Source: JBPCOI01 sp051000395
Lineage (GTDB): Bacteria > Actinomycetota > Actinomycetes > Mycobacteriales > Jatrophihabitantaceae
Reading direction: 5' to 3'
Length of the DNA: 64,000 bases
Assembly: GCA_051000395.1 (NCBI GenBank)
Contig: JBPCOI010000041.1
Span: 56,167-120,166 of the forward strand
Part shown: piece by piece, positions 1-8,973 of the stretch
How positions within the stretch are numbered: position 1 is the stretch's first letter
Layout: each line of letters opens with the position of its first letter
Notes under the pieces: generated by a model
The model's database searches: none
Seen by the model: only the letters and a program-made list of their open reading frames with translations
Told to the model about the DNA's origin: nothing
Translations under genes and position numbers: made by a program

Positions 1-547
1 GGTCGAGCAGGCCCTCCTCCGAGGCGCGACGGAACGGGGTGCCGTGCGTGTAAGGCTCGCCGAAATACGTGTCCCAGGTGTCGAGGTGCGCGTCGAAGTG
101 CAGCACCGCCACCGGCCCGTGCAGCGCATGCATCGCCCGCAGCACCGGCAACGCGATCGTGTGATCGCCGCCGAGCACCAGCAAGGCCGCGCTCGCGCTG
201 AGCTCGCGGGCACCGGCCTCGATCTGCGCGATGGCCTGGTGGATGTCGAACGGGTTGACGACGACGTCGCCGGCGTCCACGACCTGCTGCCTGCCGAACG
301 GCAACACGTCCAGCGCCGGGTTGTACGGGCGCAGCAGCCGCGAACTCTGCCGGATGTGCGCCGGCCCGAAACGCGCGCCCGGGCGGTAGCTCACGCCGCT
401 GTCGAACGGGACGCCGAGGACCGCGACGTCCATGCGCGCCACGTCCTCGCGGCGCGGCAGCCGGGCGAACGTGGGCAGCCCCATGTAGCGCGGCACCACC
501 GAAGCGTCGAGCGGTCCGACGACCGGAAGGTCCTCACCGTCGCTCAC
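1..547 (-). CDS. speB: Agmatinase / ureohydrolase family protein, C-terminus cut by window edge
   Basis: Arginase-family manganese enzyme, probably agmatinase (agmatine to putrescine plus urea). About 182 N-terminal residues are visible, from a GTG at 547. They include the family signatures [25 protein letters not shown] and [10 protein letters not shown], the last two carrying His/Asp ligands of the dinuclear metal centre. The rest lies beyond base 1. It is divergent from the dehydrogenase pseudogene at 626. Substrate is inferred from the family; guanidinobutyrase or another ureohydrolase is possible. Confidence 0.85.
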   Translation of the reverse strand, partial: MSDGEDLPVVGPLDASVVPRYMGLPTFARLPRREDVARMDVAVLGVPFDSGVSYRPGARFGPAHIRQSSRLLRPYNPALDVLPFGRQQVVDAGDVVVNPFDIHQAIAQIEAGARELSASAALLVLGGDHTIALPVLRAMHALHGPVAVLHFDAHLDTWDTYFGEPYTHGTPFRRASEEGLLD

Positions 548-625
548 GGCGTCAGTATGCCGCTGGCTACCGCGAGCGGCTGCGGCGAGAATGATGCCTC
601 CGAAGCAGGCATCGAGGAGGGTCCG

Positions 626-1407
626 ATGAGAGCGGTCAGCTGCAAGGGCGCGAAGCTCGAACTCGTCGAGGTGCCGACGCCGAGGCCGGGACGCGGGCAG
701 TTGCTCATCGAGGTGCTGCGCTGCGGGATCTGCGGTTCGGACCTGCACGCCCGGCACAACTGCGACGAGCTGGCCGCGCTGACCGCCGAGGTGGGCTACG
801 ACGGGATCTTCCGCTCCGAGCAGACGGTGGTGCTCGGACACGAGTTCTGCGGCGAGGTGCTCGATCACGGTCCGCGGTCACGCGCCGCCCCGCCCGCCGG
901 TACCCGGGTGGTGGCGTTTCCGTTGCTGCGTCAGGGCAATGCCATTCATCCGACCGGATTGTCGGTGGCGGCGCCGGGCGGTTACGCGGAGCAGATGCTC
1001 GTCGAGCAGTCGCTGACGTTCGCCGTACCCAACGGGCTTTCGACGGATGCGGCGGCGCTCACCGAGCCCATGGCCGTCGGCTTGCACGCCGTGCGGCGCA
1101 GCGAGATCCGCAAGGGGCAGGTCGCGATCGTCGTCGGTTGTGGCCCGATCGGGCTCACGGTCATCTGCATGCTCAAGGCGAACGGCATCCGCACGGTCCT
1201 CGCAAGTGACTTCTCGCCCGCGCGCCGGGCGCTGGCCACCACGTGCTCGCCGACGGCACGGTGAATGCCGCAGCGATCGTCACCGGCGTCGTCGGGCTGC
1301 CCGGCGTGGACAACGCGTTCACCGCCCTGGCGGGACCAGAAGCCCACGCGAAGATCCTCATCGATCCCCGCAGCGAGGCCGTCGAACCGGAACCCGCGCA
1401 CCGGTAG
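626..1407 (+). pseudogene. Zinc-dependent medium-chain alcohol dehydrogenase, internally deleted and frameshifted
   Basis: The ATG at 626 follows a strong GAGGAGG ribosome site. The first frame gives 212 residues with the catalytic zinc motif CGICGSD (residues 33-39), GHE (71-73) and the nucleotide-binding GCGPIG (171-176), and stops at 1264 soon after the SDFSPARRALA beta-strand. A second frame, from about 1245 to the TAG at 1405-1407, encodes a typical family C-terminus (GLPGVDNAFTALAG, HAKILIDP). The two pieces sum to roughly 260 codons against about 350 in the family. A deletion of around 90 codons with a frame change near 1240-1250 is therefore inferred. The coenzyme fold is broken, so it is probably inactive. 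The substrate cannot be predicted. Confidence 0.8.
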
Positions 1408-1413
1408 CGCAGC

Positions 1414-2931
1414 TCAGGCCCGCAGTGCGGCCACGGCGGCCGGCGTCGCGCGCTCGCGGTCGCCGGCGCACAGGCCGATGCGACTGCGGCGCTCGAGCAG
1501 ATCCTCCACGTCGAGGGCTCCTTCGTGCCGCACCGCGAACAGCAGCTCGGCAGCGGACGTCTCCACGCCGTGACACACCGGCTCGAGCATCGCCGGATCA
1601 CCCGCCTCGGCGACGACGGCCGCGGCCTGCGTCCCGTACTTGGCCACCAGCCGGCGCGGCGCAGCGACGCGGGCCAGCTCCGAACGCGGCGCGGCGCCCA
1701 CGAGCGGCAGCCTGCGCGTGGCACACGGGGCCGCGCTTCGTCCCGCCACGCGCAATGCCGCGTCGAGCGCATCTTCGGCCATCCGCCGGTAGGTCGTCAG
1801 CTTCCCGCCGACCACCGTGACGAGCCCGTCCGGCGAGGTGATGACGGCGTGCCGGCGGGAGAGATCCGCGGTCGACGCGGCACCGGTGTCCAGCAGTGGG
1901 CGCAGGCCCGAGAATGTTCCCAGCAGGCTGTCACGTGCCAGCGGCCGCTGCAGTGCCGAGCTGATCGTCGAGAGCAGGAAGTCGACCTCGGCAGCCGAGG
2001 CCACGGCCACGTCCGGGACGGGTCCCGGCGCGTCCTCGTCCGTGAGGCCGACGTAGACGCGCCCCTCCGGCGCGGGCAGCGCGAAGACGAAGCGGTTGGA
2101 CGTGCCCGGCACCGGCACGGTGAGTCCGGCGCGCAGGCCGCCGAAGAGATCCTGCGACAGCACGAGGTGCGTACCCCGGCTCGGCCGCACGACGATTCCC
2201 GGTGCCACCTCGCCGGCCCACACGCCGGTGGCGTTGATCACGATGTGTGCGTCGACGTCATATGTGCGCCCGGACAACCCGTCGCGCAACACGGCGCCGT
2301 GACCGCTCACCTGCGCTGCCCCACAGCGGGTGAGCACGCGGGCCCCGAGCGAGGCAGCGGTGCGCGCCAGACCGACGACCAGTCGGGCGTCGTCGTAGAG
2401 CTGCCCGTCCCAGCCCAGCAGGCCCCCGCGCAGCCCGTCGGTGCGGACGGACGGTGCCAGGCGCAGCACCTCCGTTCGCGAGACACGACGGGACCGGGGC
2501 AGCAGCTGCGCGGACGTCCCGGCCGCGGCCCGCAAGGCGTCGCCGGCGAGGAAGCCGGCGCGCACTGTCGCCGCCCGGCCCCGCGACACCGAGGGCAGCA
2601 ACGGCAGGACCTGCGGCAGCGGCTGGACCAGATGCGGTGCCGTTCGCCCGATCAGGATGGCACGCTCGACCGCGCTCTCGTGGGCGATACCGATTGCCCC
2701 CGAGGCGAGATAGCGCAGGCCGCCGTGCACCAGCTTCGAGCTCCACCGGCTCGTCCCGAAGGCCAGGTCGTGCTTCTCGGCGAGCAGCACCGACAGCCCC
2801 CGCGACGCGGCGTCCAGCGCCACTCCCGTTCCGGTGACGCCGCCGCCGACGACGAGAACGTCCACCGGACCGCTGCCTACGAGCTCGTCGAGCTCACGCG
2901 CGCGACGCGCAGCGTTCAGACTTGCCGTCAC
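1414..2931 (-). CDS. glpD: Aerobic glycerol-3-phosphate dehydrogenase (FAD)
   Basis: FAD enzyme oxidising sn-glycerol 3-phosphate to dihydroxyacetone phosphate and passing electrons to the respiratory chain. The 505-residue protein has the N-terminal FAD motif VVGGGVTGTGVALDAASRG, the GlpD signature GTSRWSSKLVHGGLRYL, and a C-terminal alpha-helical DAO_C domain. The reading frame stays open far upstream, but the GTG at 2931 overlaps the TGA of the TetR gene as GTGA. That coupling and the family N-terminus fix the start. Order glpD-tetR followed by a divergent FAD-oxidase and lipid-kinase gene matches M. tuberculosis Rv2249c-Rv2252. This suggests a role in glycerolipid or ether-lipid precursor supply. 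Confidence 0.93.
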   Translation of the reverse strand: MTASLNAARRARELDELVGSGPVDVLVVGGGVTGTGVALDAASRGLSVLLAEKHDLAFGTSRWSSKLVHGGLRYLASGAIGIAHESAVERAILIGRTAPHLVQPLPQVLPLLPSVSRGRAATVRAGFLAGDALRAAAGTSAQLLPRSRRVSRTEVLRLAPSVRTDGLRGGLLGWDGQLYDDARLVVGLARTAASLGARVLTRCGAAQVSGHGAVLRDGLSGRTYDVDAHIVINATGVWAGEVAPGIVVRPSRGTHLVLSQDLFGGLRAGLTVPVPGTSNRFVFALPAPEGRVYVGLTDEDAPGPVPDVAVASAAEVDFLLSTISSALQRPLARDSLLGTFSGLRPLLDTGAASTADLSRRHAVITSPDGLVTVVGGKLTTYRRMAEDALDAALRVAGRSAAPCATRRLPLVGAAPRSELARVAAPRRLVAKYGTQAAAVVAEAGDPAMLEPVCHGVETSAAELLFAVRHEGALDVEDLLERRSRIGLCAGDRERATPAAVAALRA

Positions 2932-3563
2932 GGTGCGAGGTAGCGGTCGAGGAGGTGCTGGCACTGACGCTCGAGCGCGGCGAGCGATACGTCGTCGTCG
3001 ACCAGGACCGGCGCGGTGAGCGCGAACGGCAAGGCGGTCAGCCACACCGTGCGCGCCTGCACCGCGGCGTTGCCACGCCTGATCGAGTGGTCGCGGCGTC
3101 CCGCGCGGATCGCCGCCTCGATGGCCTGCAGCTGGTGCTCGGTGCTCGTCCCGCGCCGTTGCAGCAGGTAGGGCAGGAGGAACTCCGGGTCCACCGCAAC
3201 GATCTTGCGCACCAGCGGGTGTTCGCGCACCGCTCGCACCATCCGCACAACGCCCAGCACCAGCCCGGACCGAGCCGATGGCGCTTCCGGATCGAACGCG
3301 CGCTCGGTCATCGCGGCGAATTCCCGGGTCATCAGGGCAGCGACGACAGCGTGCACGTTCGGCCACCGTCGATAGAGCGTCGCCCGCGACACGCCGGCCC
3401 GCCGCGCGATGCCGGCCATGCTCGTGCCCCCCAGGCCGACGTCCAGCAGCAGTCCGTAGGTGACGTCGAGAATGTGGGCCTCGGGGATCGCGTTGGCCCC
3501 AGCACGCCGTTCGTCGCTCGCTCGCCCAGGGGCTCGGACATGCTTGCGTTGCTGCGACACCAC
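2928..3563 (-). CDS. TetR-family transcriptional regulator (Rv2250c-like position)
   Basis: 211-residue repressor-type protein. The N-terminal helix-turn-helix is recognisable in TSMAGIARRAGVSRATLYRRWPN (about residues 47-69), followed by a helical ligand-binding domain. It is transcribed with glpD (GTGA overlap) and lies back-to-back with the AGPS-like gene. Control of both divergent units from the 45-bp intergenic region is therefore inferred. The start is uncertain: GTG 3563, GTG 3560 or a later codon. The ligand is unknown; a lipid or acyl-CoA effector is a guess from context. Confidence 0.88.
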   Translation of the reverse strand: MVSQQRKHVRAPGRASDERRAGANAIPEAHILDVTYGLLLDVGLGGTSMAGIARRAGVSRATLYRRWPNVHAVVAALMTREFAAMTERAFDPEAPSARSGLVLGVVRMVRAVREHPLVRKIVAVDPEFLLPYLLQRRGTSTEHQLQAIEAAIRAGRRDHSIRRGNAAVQARTVWLTALPFALTAPVLVDDDVSLAALERQCQHLLDRYLAP

Positions 3564-3608
3564 ATGTCATAGTGTATCAGCGCGTACAGCCGACCCGAGG
3601 AATCGTCG

Positions 3609-5204
3609 TTGACCGAGTCGCAACTACCCGTCGTCGCGATGCGCCCCTACCGTTGGGGGGATCCGGACCGGGCTGTCGAGCTGCCGCCTGCCGTCGGCGC
3701 CGCACTCGCAGCCCTCGGCGTCCGCGCGCCGAACGGTCCACCGGTCGAGCCCGCGGATGCGCGCCTGCCCGCGGGCACGCTGCCCCGCGCGGTGCGCGCG
3801 GAGCTCGAGGCGGCGCTGGGCAGCGAGCAGGTTCGCGACGACGCGGCCGTCCGGATCGCCCACACCCGCGGCTGGTCGACCACCGACCTGCTCGAGCTGC
3901 GTCGCGGCGACGCCTCTGACGCGCCGGATGCGGTCGCGTTCCCGGGCGCGCACGAGGACGTCCTGCGCGTCCTGCAGATCTGCACCACGCACCGGGTGGC
4001 CGTCGTGCCGTTCTCCGGCGGCACGTCGGTCGTCGGCGGCCTGGTCGCCGCACGAGCCGGCTACACCGCCGTCCTCGCGCTCGACCTGCGGCGAATGGAC
4101 GGCCTCGTCGCCGTCGACCTCGAGTCGCGCACCGTCACGCTGCAGGCCGGCGTGCGAGCCACCCGCGCCGAGCAACTGCTCGCGGAGCACGGGCTCACGC
4201 TCGGTCACTTTCCCCAGTCCTACGAGGGCGCGAGCATCGGCGGTTACGCAGCGACCCGTTCGTCCGGGCAGGCGTCAGCGGGTTACGGACGCTTCGACGA
4301 GATGGTCGTCGGGCTCGTGCTCGCCACCCCTCAGGGCACGATCACGCTCGGCACCGCGCCGATGTCCGCAGCGGGCCCCGACCTGCGCCAGCTCGTGCTC
4401 GGGTCCGAGGGGACGCTCGGCGTGATCACCGAGGTGACGCTGCGCGCTCATCGCGTGCCGGCCGAACGCGTCTACGACGGCTGGCGATTCGCGACCTTCG
4501 ACGAGGGGACGACCGCGCTGCGGCGCCTCGTGCAGGACGGGCCCGTCCCCACCGTCCTGCGCCTGTCCGACGAGGCCGAGACGGCGGTCAACCTCGCCGA
4601 TCCCGGCGGCCCAGCGTCCGCGGGAGGCGCGCTGGCGATCGCCGGCTACGAGGGCACGGCCCGAGAGGTCGCGACGCGGCGCGCAGCTGCGAGTGCCGTG
4701 CTCGCCGACGGCGGCGGCCGGCCGCTGGGCGTCGCGCCGGGCGAGGCATGGCGCGAGGGCCGCTACCGCGCTCCGTACCTGCGCGATCAGCTGCTCGACG
4801 CCGGCGCCCTGGTCGAGACCCTCGAGACTGCGACGTTCTGGTCGAACCTGGCCGCCCTGCGCGCTGCGGTGACCGCTGCACTGAGCCAGGCACTGGCCGG
4901 GCAGGGCACCGCTCCCGTGGTGCTCTGTCACCTCTCGCACGTCTACCGGACCGGTGCTTCGCTGTACTTCACCGTGGTCTGCGCTCAGGCCCAGGACCCG
5001 ATTGCCCAGTGGCACGAGGCGAAAACGGCAGCCAACGCGGCGATCCGGGCCGCCGGCGCGACGATCACCCATCACCACGGGGTCGGCACCGTGCACCGTG
5101 ACACCTACCAGGAAGAGATCGGACCGCTGGCCGTCGCGGCGCTGCGCGCGGTGAAGGCCACGCTCGACCCGGCCGGCATCCTCAACCCCGGCGTGCTGGT
5201 CTGA
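3609..5204 (+). CDS. FAD-linked oxidase, alkylglycerone-phosphate synthase-like
   Basis: 531 residues of the VAO/FAD_binding_4 family, closest by motif to alkyl-DHAP synthase, which exchanges the acyl group of acyl-DHAP for a fatty alcohol. Visible features: FAD-binding PFSGGTSVVGG, the GGYAATRSSGQASAGYGRFDE region equivalent to the AGPS ATRASG segment (quoted here as two overlapping parts: GGYAATRSSGQ and ASAGYGRFDE), a GSEGTLGVITEVTL block, and the C-terminal ITHHHGVG, which matches the AGPS His-rich loop. A TTG at 3609 has a GAGGA site 9 nt upstream; the ATG at 3639 is an alternative. It is followed after 1 nt by the DagK-like gene. Ether-lipid synthesis is inferred, not shown. A generic D-lactate-dehydrogenase-like oxidase is the alternative. 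Confidence 0.82.
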   Translation: MTESQLPVVAMRPYRWGDPDRAVELPPAVGAALAALGVRAPNGPPVEPADARLPAGTLPRAVRAELEAALGSEQVRDDAAVRIAHTRGWSTTDLLELRRGDASDAPDAVAFPGAHEDVLRVLQICTTHRVAVVPFSGGTSVVGGLVAARAGYTAVLALDLRRMDGLVAVDLESRTVTLQAGVRATRAEQLLAEHGLTLGHFPQSYEGASIGGYAATRSSGQASAGYGRFDEMVVGLVLATPQGTITLGTAPMSAAGPDLRQLVLGSEGTLGVITEVTLRAHRVPAERVYDGWRFATFDEGTTALRRLVQDGPVPTVLRLSDEAETAVNLADPGGPASAGGALAIAGYEGTAREVATRRAAASAVLADGGGRPLGVAPGEAWREGRYRAPYLRDQLLDAGALVETLETATFWSNLAALRAAVTAALSQALAGQGTAPVVLCHLSHVYRTGASLYFTVVCAQAQDPIAQWHEAKTAANAAIRAAGATITHHHGVGTVHRDTYQEEIGPLAVAALRAVKATLDPAGILNPGVLV

Positions 5205-5205
5205 G

Positions 5206-6075
5206 GTGCGCACCTTCACCGCTCTGGTCAACCCGATCGCAGGAGGGGGCCGGGCCGCCGCGCGCTGGGCGCCGCTCGCCGAGCGGATCCGTGCGAGCGG
5301 CGCCCAGGTGCACGTCGAGCACACCCGTAGCCGCGAGCACGCGGTCGAGCTTGCCGGCCAGGCGGCCGAGCGGACCGACGTGGTGCTCGCCGTCGGCGGC
5401 GACGGACTGGTGCGCGATGTCGCGGGCGGCGTCGTCGGGACCGACGCAAGCATGGGCATCGTCGCGGCCGGACGCGGTAACGACCTGGCCCGCGTGCTGG
5501 GCCTGCCCACGGATTGCGACGCGCTCGCCACGCTGCTGCTCGACGCGCCCGCGCGGGCGATCGACGTGCTCGAGGTGGACGGCACGGTCGTGCCCGGCAA
5601 CGTCTATTCCGGCATCGACTCGGTGGCCAACGCGATGATCAACCGCAGTCGCTGGATCCCCGGCGCGTTGCTCTACCGGCTGGCCCCGGTGCGTGCGATC
5701 GCGTCCTGGCGCGCGGCCGGCTACACCGTGGTCGCCGACGGCGTCGCGCGAACGGTTCGCGCGCATACCGTCGTGATCGCGAACTCCGGCGCGTACGGGC
5801 ACGGCCTGCGCATCGTGCCGAGCGCTGTCGTGGACGACGGCCTGCTGGACGTCATGGTCGTCGGTGACGGCCCGCGCAGCGCGATCGTCCGCTTCATGCG
5901 CGAGGCGAAGCACGGCACCCACGTCGCGCGTGGCGAGGTGTCGGTGTGCACCGCCCGCGAGGTGACGATCAGCGCCGACCGGGCGTTGCCGGTGTGCGGC
6001 GACGGTGACCAGCTCGGCGAGCTGCCCGTCACCGTGCGGATCCGTCCGGCGGCGCTGAACATCCTCGCCCGCTGA
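5206..6075 (+). CDS. Diacylglycerol kinase-like lipid kinase (Rv2252-like)
   Basis: 289-residue DAGK_cat protein. The N-terminal LVNPIAGGG and AVGGDGLVRDVAGG form the nucleotide-binding GGDG loop. GIVAAGRGNDLARVLG gives the second conserved block, and a YegS-type C-terminal domain follows. It phosphorylates a lipid hydroxyl, typically diacylglycerol, at the membrane. The GTG at 5206 lies 1 nt after the AGPS-like stop, so the two are co-translated. In mycobacteria the homologue sits in the same order and is linked to phosphatidylinositol mannoside metabolism. The exact substrate here is not determinable; sphingosine-kinase-like activity is the other family option. Confidence 0.88.
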   Translation: MRTFTALVNPIAGGGRAAARWAPLAERIRASGAQVHVEHTRSREHAVELAGQAAERTDVVLAVGGDGLVRDVAGGVVGTDASMGIVAAGRGNDLARVLGLPTDCDALATLLLDAPARAIDVLEVDGTVVPGNVYSGIDSVANAMINRSRWIPGALLYRLAPVRAIASWRAAGYTVVADGVARTVRAHTVVIANSGAYGHGLRIVPSAVVDDGLLDVMVVGDGPRSAIVRFMREAKHGTHVARGEVSVCTAREVTISADRALPVCGDGDQLGELPVTVRIRPAALNILAR

Positions 6076-6089
6076 CCGGCAGCGCCGCC

Positions 6090-6929
6090 TCAGTCCAGCA
6101 GTTGCGTGCGCAGCGCGGCCGCGTCGTCGTCCATCCAGCCGTGCTCGCGCAGCCATGCAGGTACGCCGCCGTGCTGCTCGTCGATCGCGTCAAGCAGCTC
6201 GCTCATGGACTCCGGTCGCGTTCGGTGCTTGTCGATCGACTGATCGGCGAGATCCGCGGCGTAGGTGTGGGAGGCGCGCAGCCGCCCGAAGATCGCCTCG
6301 ATGCGTTCGGCGCTCAGTGCGTAATCGGCGACGATCGCCTCGCGGGTCACGCCGACCTCGGCGAGGGCGAGCGCGGTGACGACGCCGGTACGGTCCTTGC
6401 CGGCCGCGCAGTGCACGACGGTGGCACCGTCGGTGCGTGCGAGCAGCCGCAACGCGCCGATCGCCGAGTCGAACCGCTCGTCGAGGTATCCCAGGTACAC
6501 CTGTGCCGCGCCACGCCGGCGCTCGCCCGGATCCCCGCGCCGTTGCTGCCAGGGCAGCACGACGGGCTGCGCGCCGGCCGGCGCGTCCTCACCGAGCGCG
6601 GCCGCGTCGGTGTTGCGTCCGGCCTCCGGGAACAACGAGAAGTGCTCGATCGTGACGAGCGGCTCGCGGGTCATCGGCCCGGGCCCCTCGGCGTCGACCT
6701 CGACGCCGGTGCGCAGGTCCGCGACGGCCCGCACGTGGTGCTCGTCGACCAGCGTCCGGACGTCGGCCTCGCTGAGATCTTGCAGGTTGTCGCTGCGAAT
6801 GAGCCGGTCGCGACGGGTACGGCCGCCGTCTCGAGTGGGCAGGCCGCCGAGGTCGCGCACGTTGACCGCGCCGGCCAGGGCAATCCAGCGCTGCTCGCTC
6901 ACCAGCCCCACCCTACCGATGATCAACAC
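6090..6929 (-). CDS. Tyrosine-protein phosphatase, PtpB-like
   Basis: 279 residues (270 if the GTG at 6902 is the start). The N-terminus NVRDLGGLPTRDGGRTR and the P-loop HCAAGKDRTGV (the C-x5-R catalytic motif, with the Lys/Asp pair typical of M. tuberculosis PtpB-type dual-specificity phosphatases) identify the family. No signal peptide is evident; PtpB proteins are nevertheless often found outside the cell. It is convergent with the lipid-kinase gene (14 bp apart) and downstream of fadE5. The substrate could be a phosphoprotein or a phosphoinositide, both reported for PtpB. No evidence here favours either. Confidence 0.87.
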   Translation of the reverse strand: MLIIGRVGLVSEQRWIALAGAVNVRDLGGLPTRDGGRTRRDRLIRSDNLQDLSEADVRTLVDEHHVRAVADLRTGVEVDAEGPGPMTREPLVTIEHFSLFPEAGRNTDAAALGEDAPAGAQPVVLPWQQRRGDPGERRRGAAQVYLGYLDERFDSAIGALRLLARTDGATVVHCAAGKDRTGVVTALALAEVGVTREAIVADYALSAERIEAIFGRLRASHTYAADLADQSIDKHRTRPESMSELLDAIDEQHGGVPAWLREHGWMDDDAAALRTQLLD

Positions 6930-6954
6930 TGCCTTCCGCGAGACGCGGATTCGA

Positions 6955-8793
6955 TCAGAACGCGGCCTCGGGGACGTCCATCAGCGCGTTGTCCGTGGAC
7001 TCAGCCACCGCCCGGCGCGCCGCCAGCTCGGGCAGCATCGTCTGGGCGAAGAAGCGGGCGACGGCGGGTTTGCCCTCGTAGAACGCGCGGTCGGCGGCCG
7101 AGAGCCCGTTGCCGTCGAGCTTGCTCAGGGCGACCGCGGCCTGGCGCAGCAGCAGGTAGCCGACCATCAGATCGCCGGCCGACAGCAGCAGGCGCGTGGT
7201 GTTCTGACCTACCTTGTAGACGTTACGGACGTCCTCCTGCGCGCTCATCAGCTGGGCGAACATCGCCGCGACGATGCCCCCGAAGTCCTCGAGCGCCTTC
7301 TGCAGTGCGGCGCTCTCCTCCTTCAACCGGCCTTCGTCCGAGATCGACTCCAGGAACTGGGTGATCTCGGCCGACAGCGCGCCGAGTGCCGCGCCCTTGT
7401 TCTTGACGATCTTGCGGAAGAAGAAGTCCTGGCCCTGGATCGCCGTCGTGCCCTCGTACAGCGTGTCGATCTTCGCGTCGCGGATGTACTGCTCCAGCGG
7501 GTAGTCCTGCAGGTACCCCGAGCCACCAAAGGTTTGCAGCGCCTGCGCGAGCTGGTCGTAGGACCGCTCCGAGCCGGCGCCCTTGACGATCGGCAGCAGC
7601 AGATCGTTGATCGCCTCGTCCAGCGAGACGTCCTCGCCCGCGTGCTCGCCCACGATGATGCGGTCCTGCGCGGTGGCCGTGTAGAGCACCAGCGCGCGCA
7701 TCCCCTCGGCGTAGGCCTTGTTCAGCATCAGGCTGCGTCGCACGTCGGGATGGTTGATGATCGTCACCCGCGGCGCCGTCTTGTCGCCGGCCTTGGTCAG
7801 ATCTGCCGACTGCACCCGGGTCCTGGCGAAGTCCCGCGCGTTGAGGTAACCGGTCGACAGCGTCGCGATGGCCTTGGTGCCGACCATCATCCGCGCGTGC
7901 TCGATGACCTGAAACATCTGCGCGATCCCGTCGTGCACGTCGCCCACCAGCCAGCCGACCGCGGGTACCTCGGGGTTCTCGCCGAAGCGCAGCTCGCAGG
8001 TTGTCGACGCCTTCAGGCCCATCTTGTGCTCGACGTTGGTGACGAAGGCGCCGTTGCGCTCGCCCAGTTCTCCGGTCTCGACGTCGAAGTGGAACTTGGG
8101 CACGACGAACAGCGACAGGCCCTTGGTGCCCGGCCCGGAGCCCTCGGGGCGGGCCAGCACGAGGTGGACGATGTTCTCGGTCAGGTCGTGCTCGGCGGAG
8201 GTGATGAAGCGCTTGACACCTTCGAGGTGCCAGGAACCGTCGGCCTGCTCGACGGCCTTGGTGCGACCGGCGCCGACGTCTGAGCCGGCGTCGGGCTCGG
8301 TGAGCACCATCGTCGCCCCCCACCCGCGCTCGCACATCCGCTGGGCCATCTTCTGTTGCGTCTGGTTGCCGTTGGCGTAGAGGATGCCGGCGAACGGTGC
8401 GCCGGCCATGTACATGTGCACCGCCGGATTCGCGCCGAGCACCTGCTCGGCGATCGACCAGACGATCGTGCGGGGGACGAGCTGGCCACCGAGCTCCGGC
8501 AGCGTCTCGATGCGCCACCACTCGCTGTCCTGCAGGGTCTGGAACGACTTCTTGAACGATTCAGGCAGCGTCACCGAGTTGGTGTCCGGGTCGAAGACCG
8601 GCGGATTGCGGTCGGCGTCGACGAAGGATTCGGCGAGCGGGCCCTCGGCCAGTTTCGCCACCTCGCGGAGCATGCCGCGGGCGGTGTCCTCGTCGAGATC
8701 GGAGAACGGGCCGGTGCCGAGCACCTGGCCGGTGCCGAAGACCTCGAACAGGTTGAACTCGATGTCGCGGACGTTGCTCTTGTAGTGGCCCAT
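6955..8793 (-). CDS. fadE5: Acyl-CoA dehydrogenase, FadE5-like
   Basis: 612-residue long-form acyl-CoA dehydrogenase opening with [18 protein letters not shown], the N-terminus characteristic of mycobacterial FadE5 (Rv0244c). Middle-domain motifs [13 protein letters not shown] and [11 protein letters not shown] bind FAD and acyl-Co[12 protein letters not shown] carries the likely catalytic glutamate, and a C-terminal extension of about 120 residues is present. It performs the first beta-oxidation step. A GGGAG site precedes the ATG at 8793. Two TTACTC-dyads at 8848-8885 lie just upstream and recur before the fadA2-like gene, so co-regulation is likely. In M. tuberculosis fadE5 adjoins fadA2-fabG4-htdX; here they are 11 kb apart. 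Confidence 0.93.
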   Translation of the reverse strand: MGHYKSNVRDIEFNLFEVFGTGQVLGTGPFSDLDEDTARGMLREVAKLAEGPLAESFVDADRNPPVFDPDTNSVTLPESFKKSFQTLQDSEWWRIETLPELGGQLVPRTIVWSIAEQVLGANPAVHMYMAGAPFAGILYANGNQTQQKMAQRMCERGWGATMVLTEPDAGSDVGAGRTKAVEQADGSWHLEGVKRFITSAEHDLTENIVHLVLARPEGSGPGTKGLSLFVVPKFHFDVETGELGERNGAFVTNVEHKMGLKASTTCELRFGENPEVPAVGWLVGDVHDGIAQMFQVIEHARMMVGTKAIATLSTGYLNARDFARTRVQSADLTKAGDKTAPRVTIINHPDVRRSLMLNKAYAEGMRALVLYTATAQDRIIVGEHAGEDVSLDEAINDLLLPIVKGAGSERSYDQLAQALQTFGGSGYLQDYPLEQYIRDAKIDTLYEGTTAIQGQDFFFRKIVKNKGAALGALSAEITQFLESISDEGRLKEESAALQKALEDFGGIVAAMFAQLMSAQEDVRNVYKVGQNTTRLLLSAGDLMVGYLLLRQAAVALSKLDGNGLSAADRAFYEGKPAVARFFAQTMLPELAARRAVAESTDNALMDVPEAAF

Positions 8794-8847
8794 GGCGTGG
8801 CACTCCCTGATCTCGTTCCCGGGCAGATCGGCGCTCCGGGTCGTGGG

Positions 8848-8885
8848 TTACTCGTCAGTAACTTAATGGTATTACTCGCGAGTAA
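8848..8885. promoter_or_regulatory. Tandem TTACTCnnnRGTAA operators upstream of fadE5
   Basis: Two 14-bp dyads, TTACTCGTCAGTAA (8848-8861) and TTACTCGCGAGTAA (8872-8885), start 24 bp apart and sit 55-92 bp upstream of the fadE5 start. The second is a perfect palindrome. A third copy, TTACTCAACGGTAA, is at 23075-23088 before the fadA2-like operon. Size and symmetry fit a TetR-family fatty-acid regulator; the regulator itself is not identifiable in this window. Confidence 0.75.
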
Positions 8886-8973
8886 CATCTGCAAGCACGG
8901 TGGCCGACGTGGATCTTGATGCGCGGTGCGTGCCATGGCGGCACCCGACCATGAAGATCCGGGAAATCGGGCG

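Noticed and set aside
44..625. Plus-strand frame reading into the dehydrogenase
   Set aside because: It is the complement of the agmatinase gene; the dehydrogenase starts at ATG 626 with a clear ribosome site.
2932..3570. N-terminal extension of the glpD frame
   Set aside because: The glpD frame is open through the TetR gene, but the GlpD family start and the GTGA overlap place the start at 2931.
6376..8283. 635-codon plus-strand open frame
   Set aside because: Antisense to the FadE5-like and PtpB-like genes, whose motifs are unambiguous; no ribosome site or family signature.
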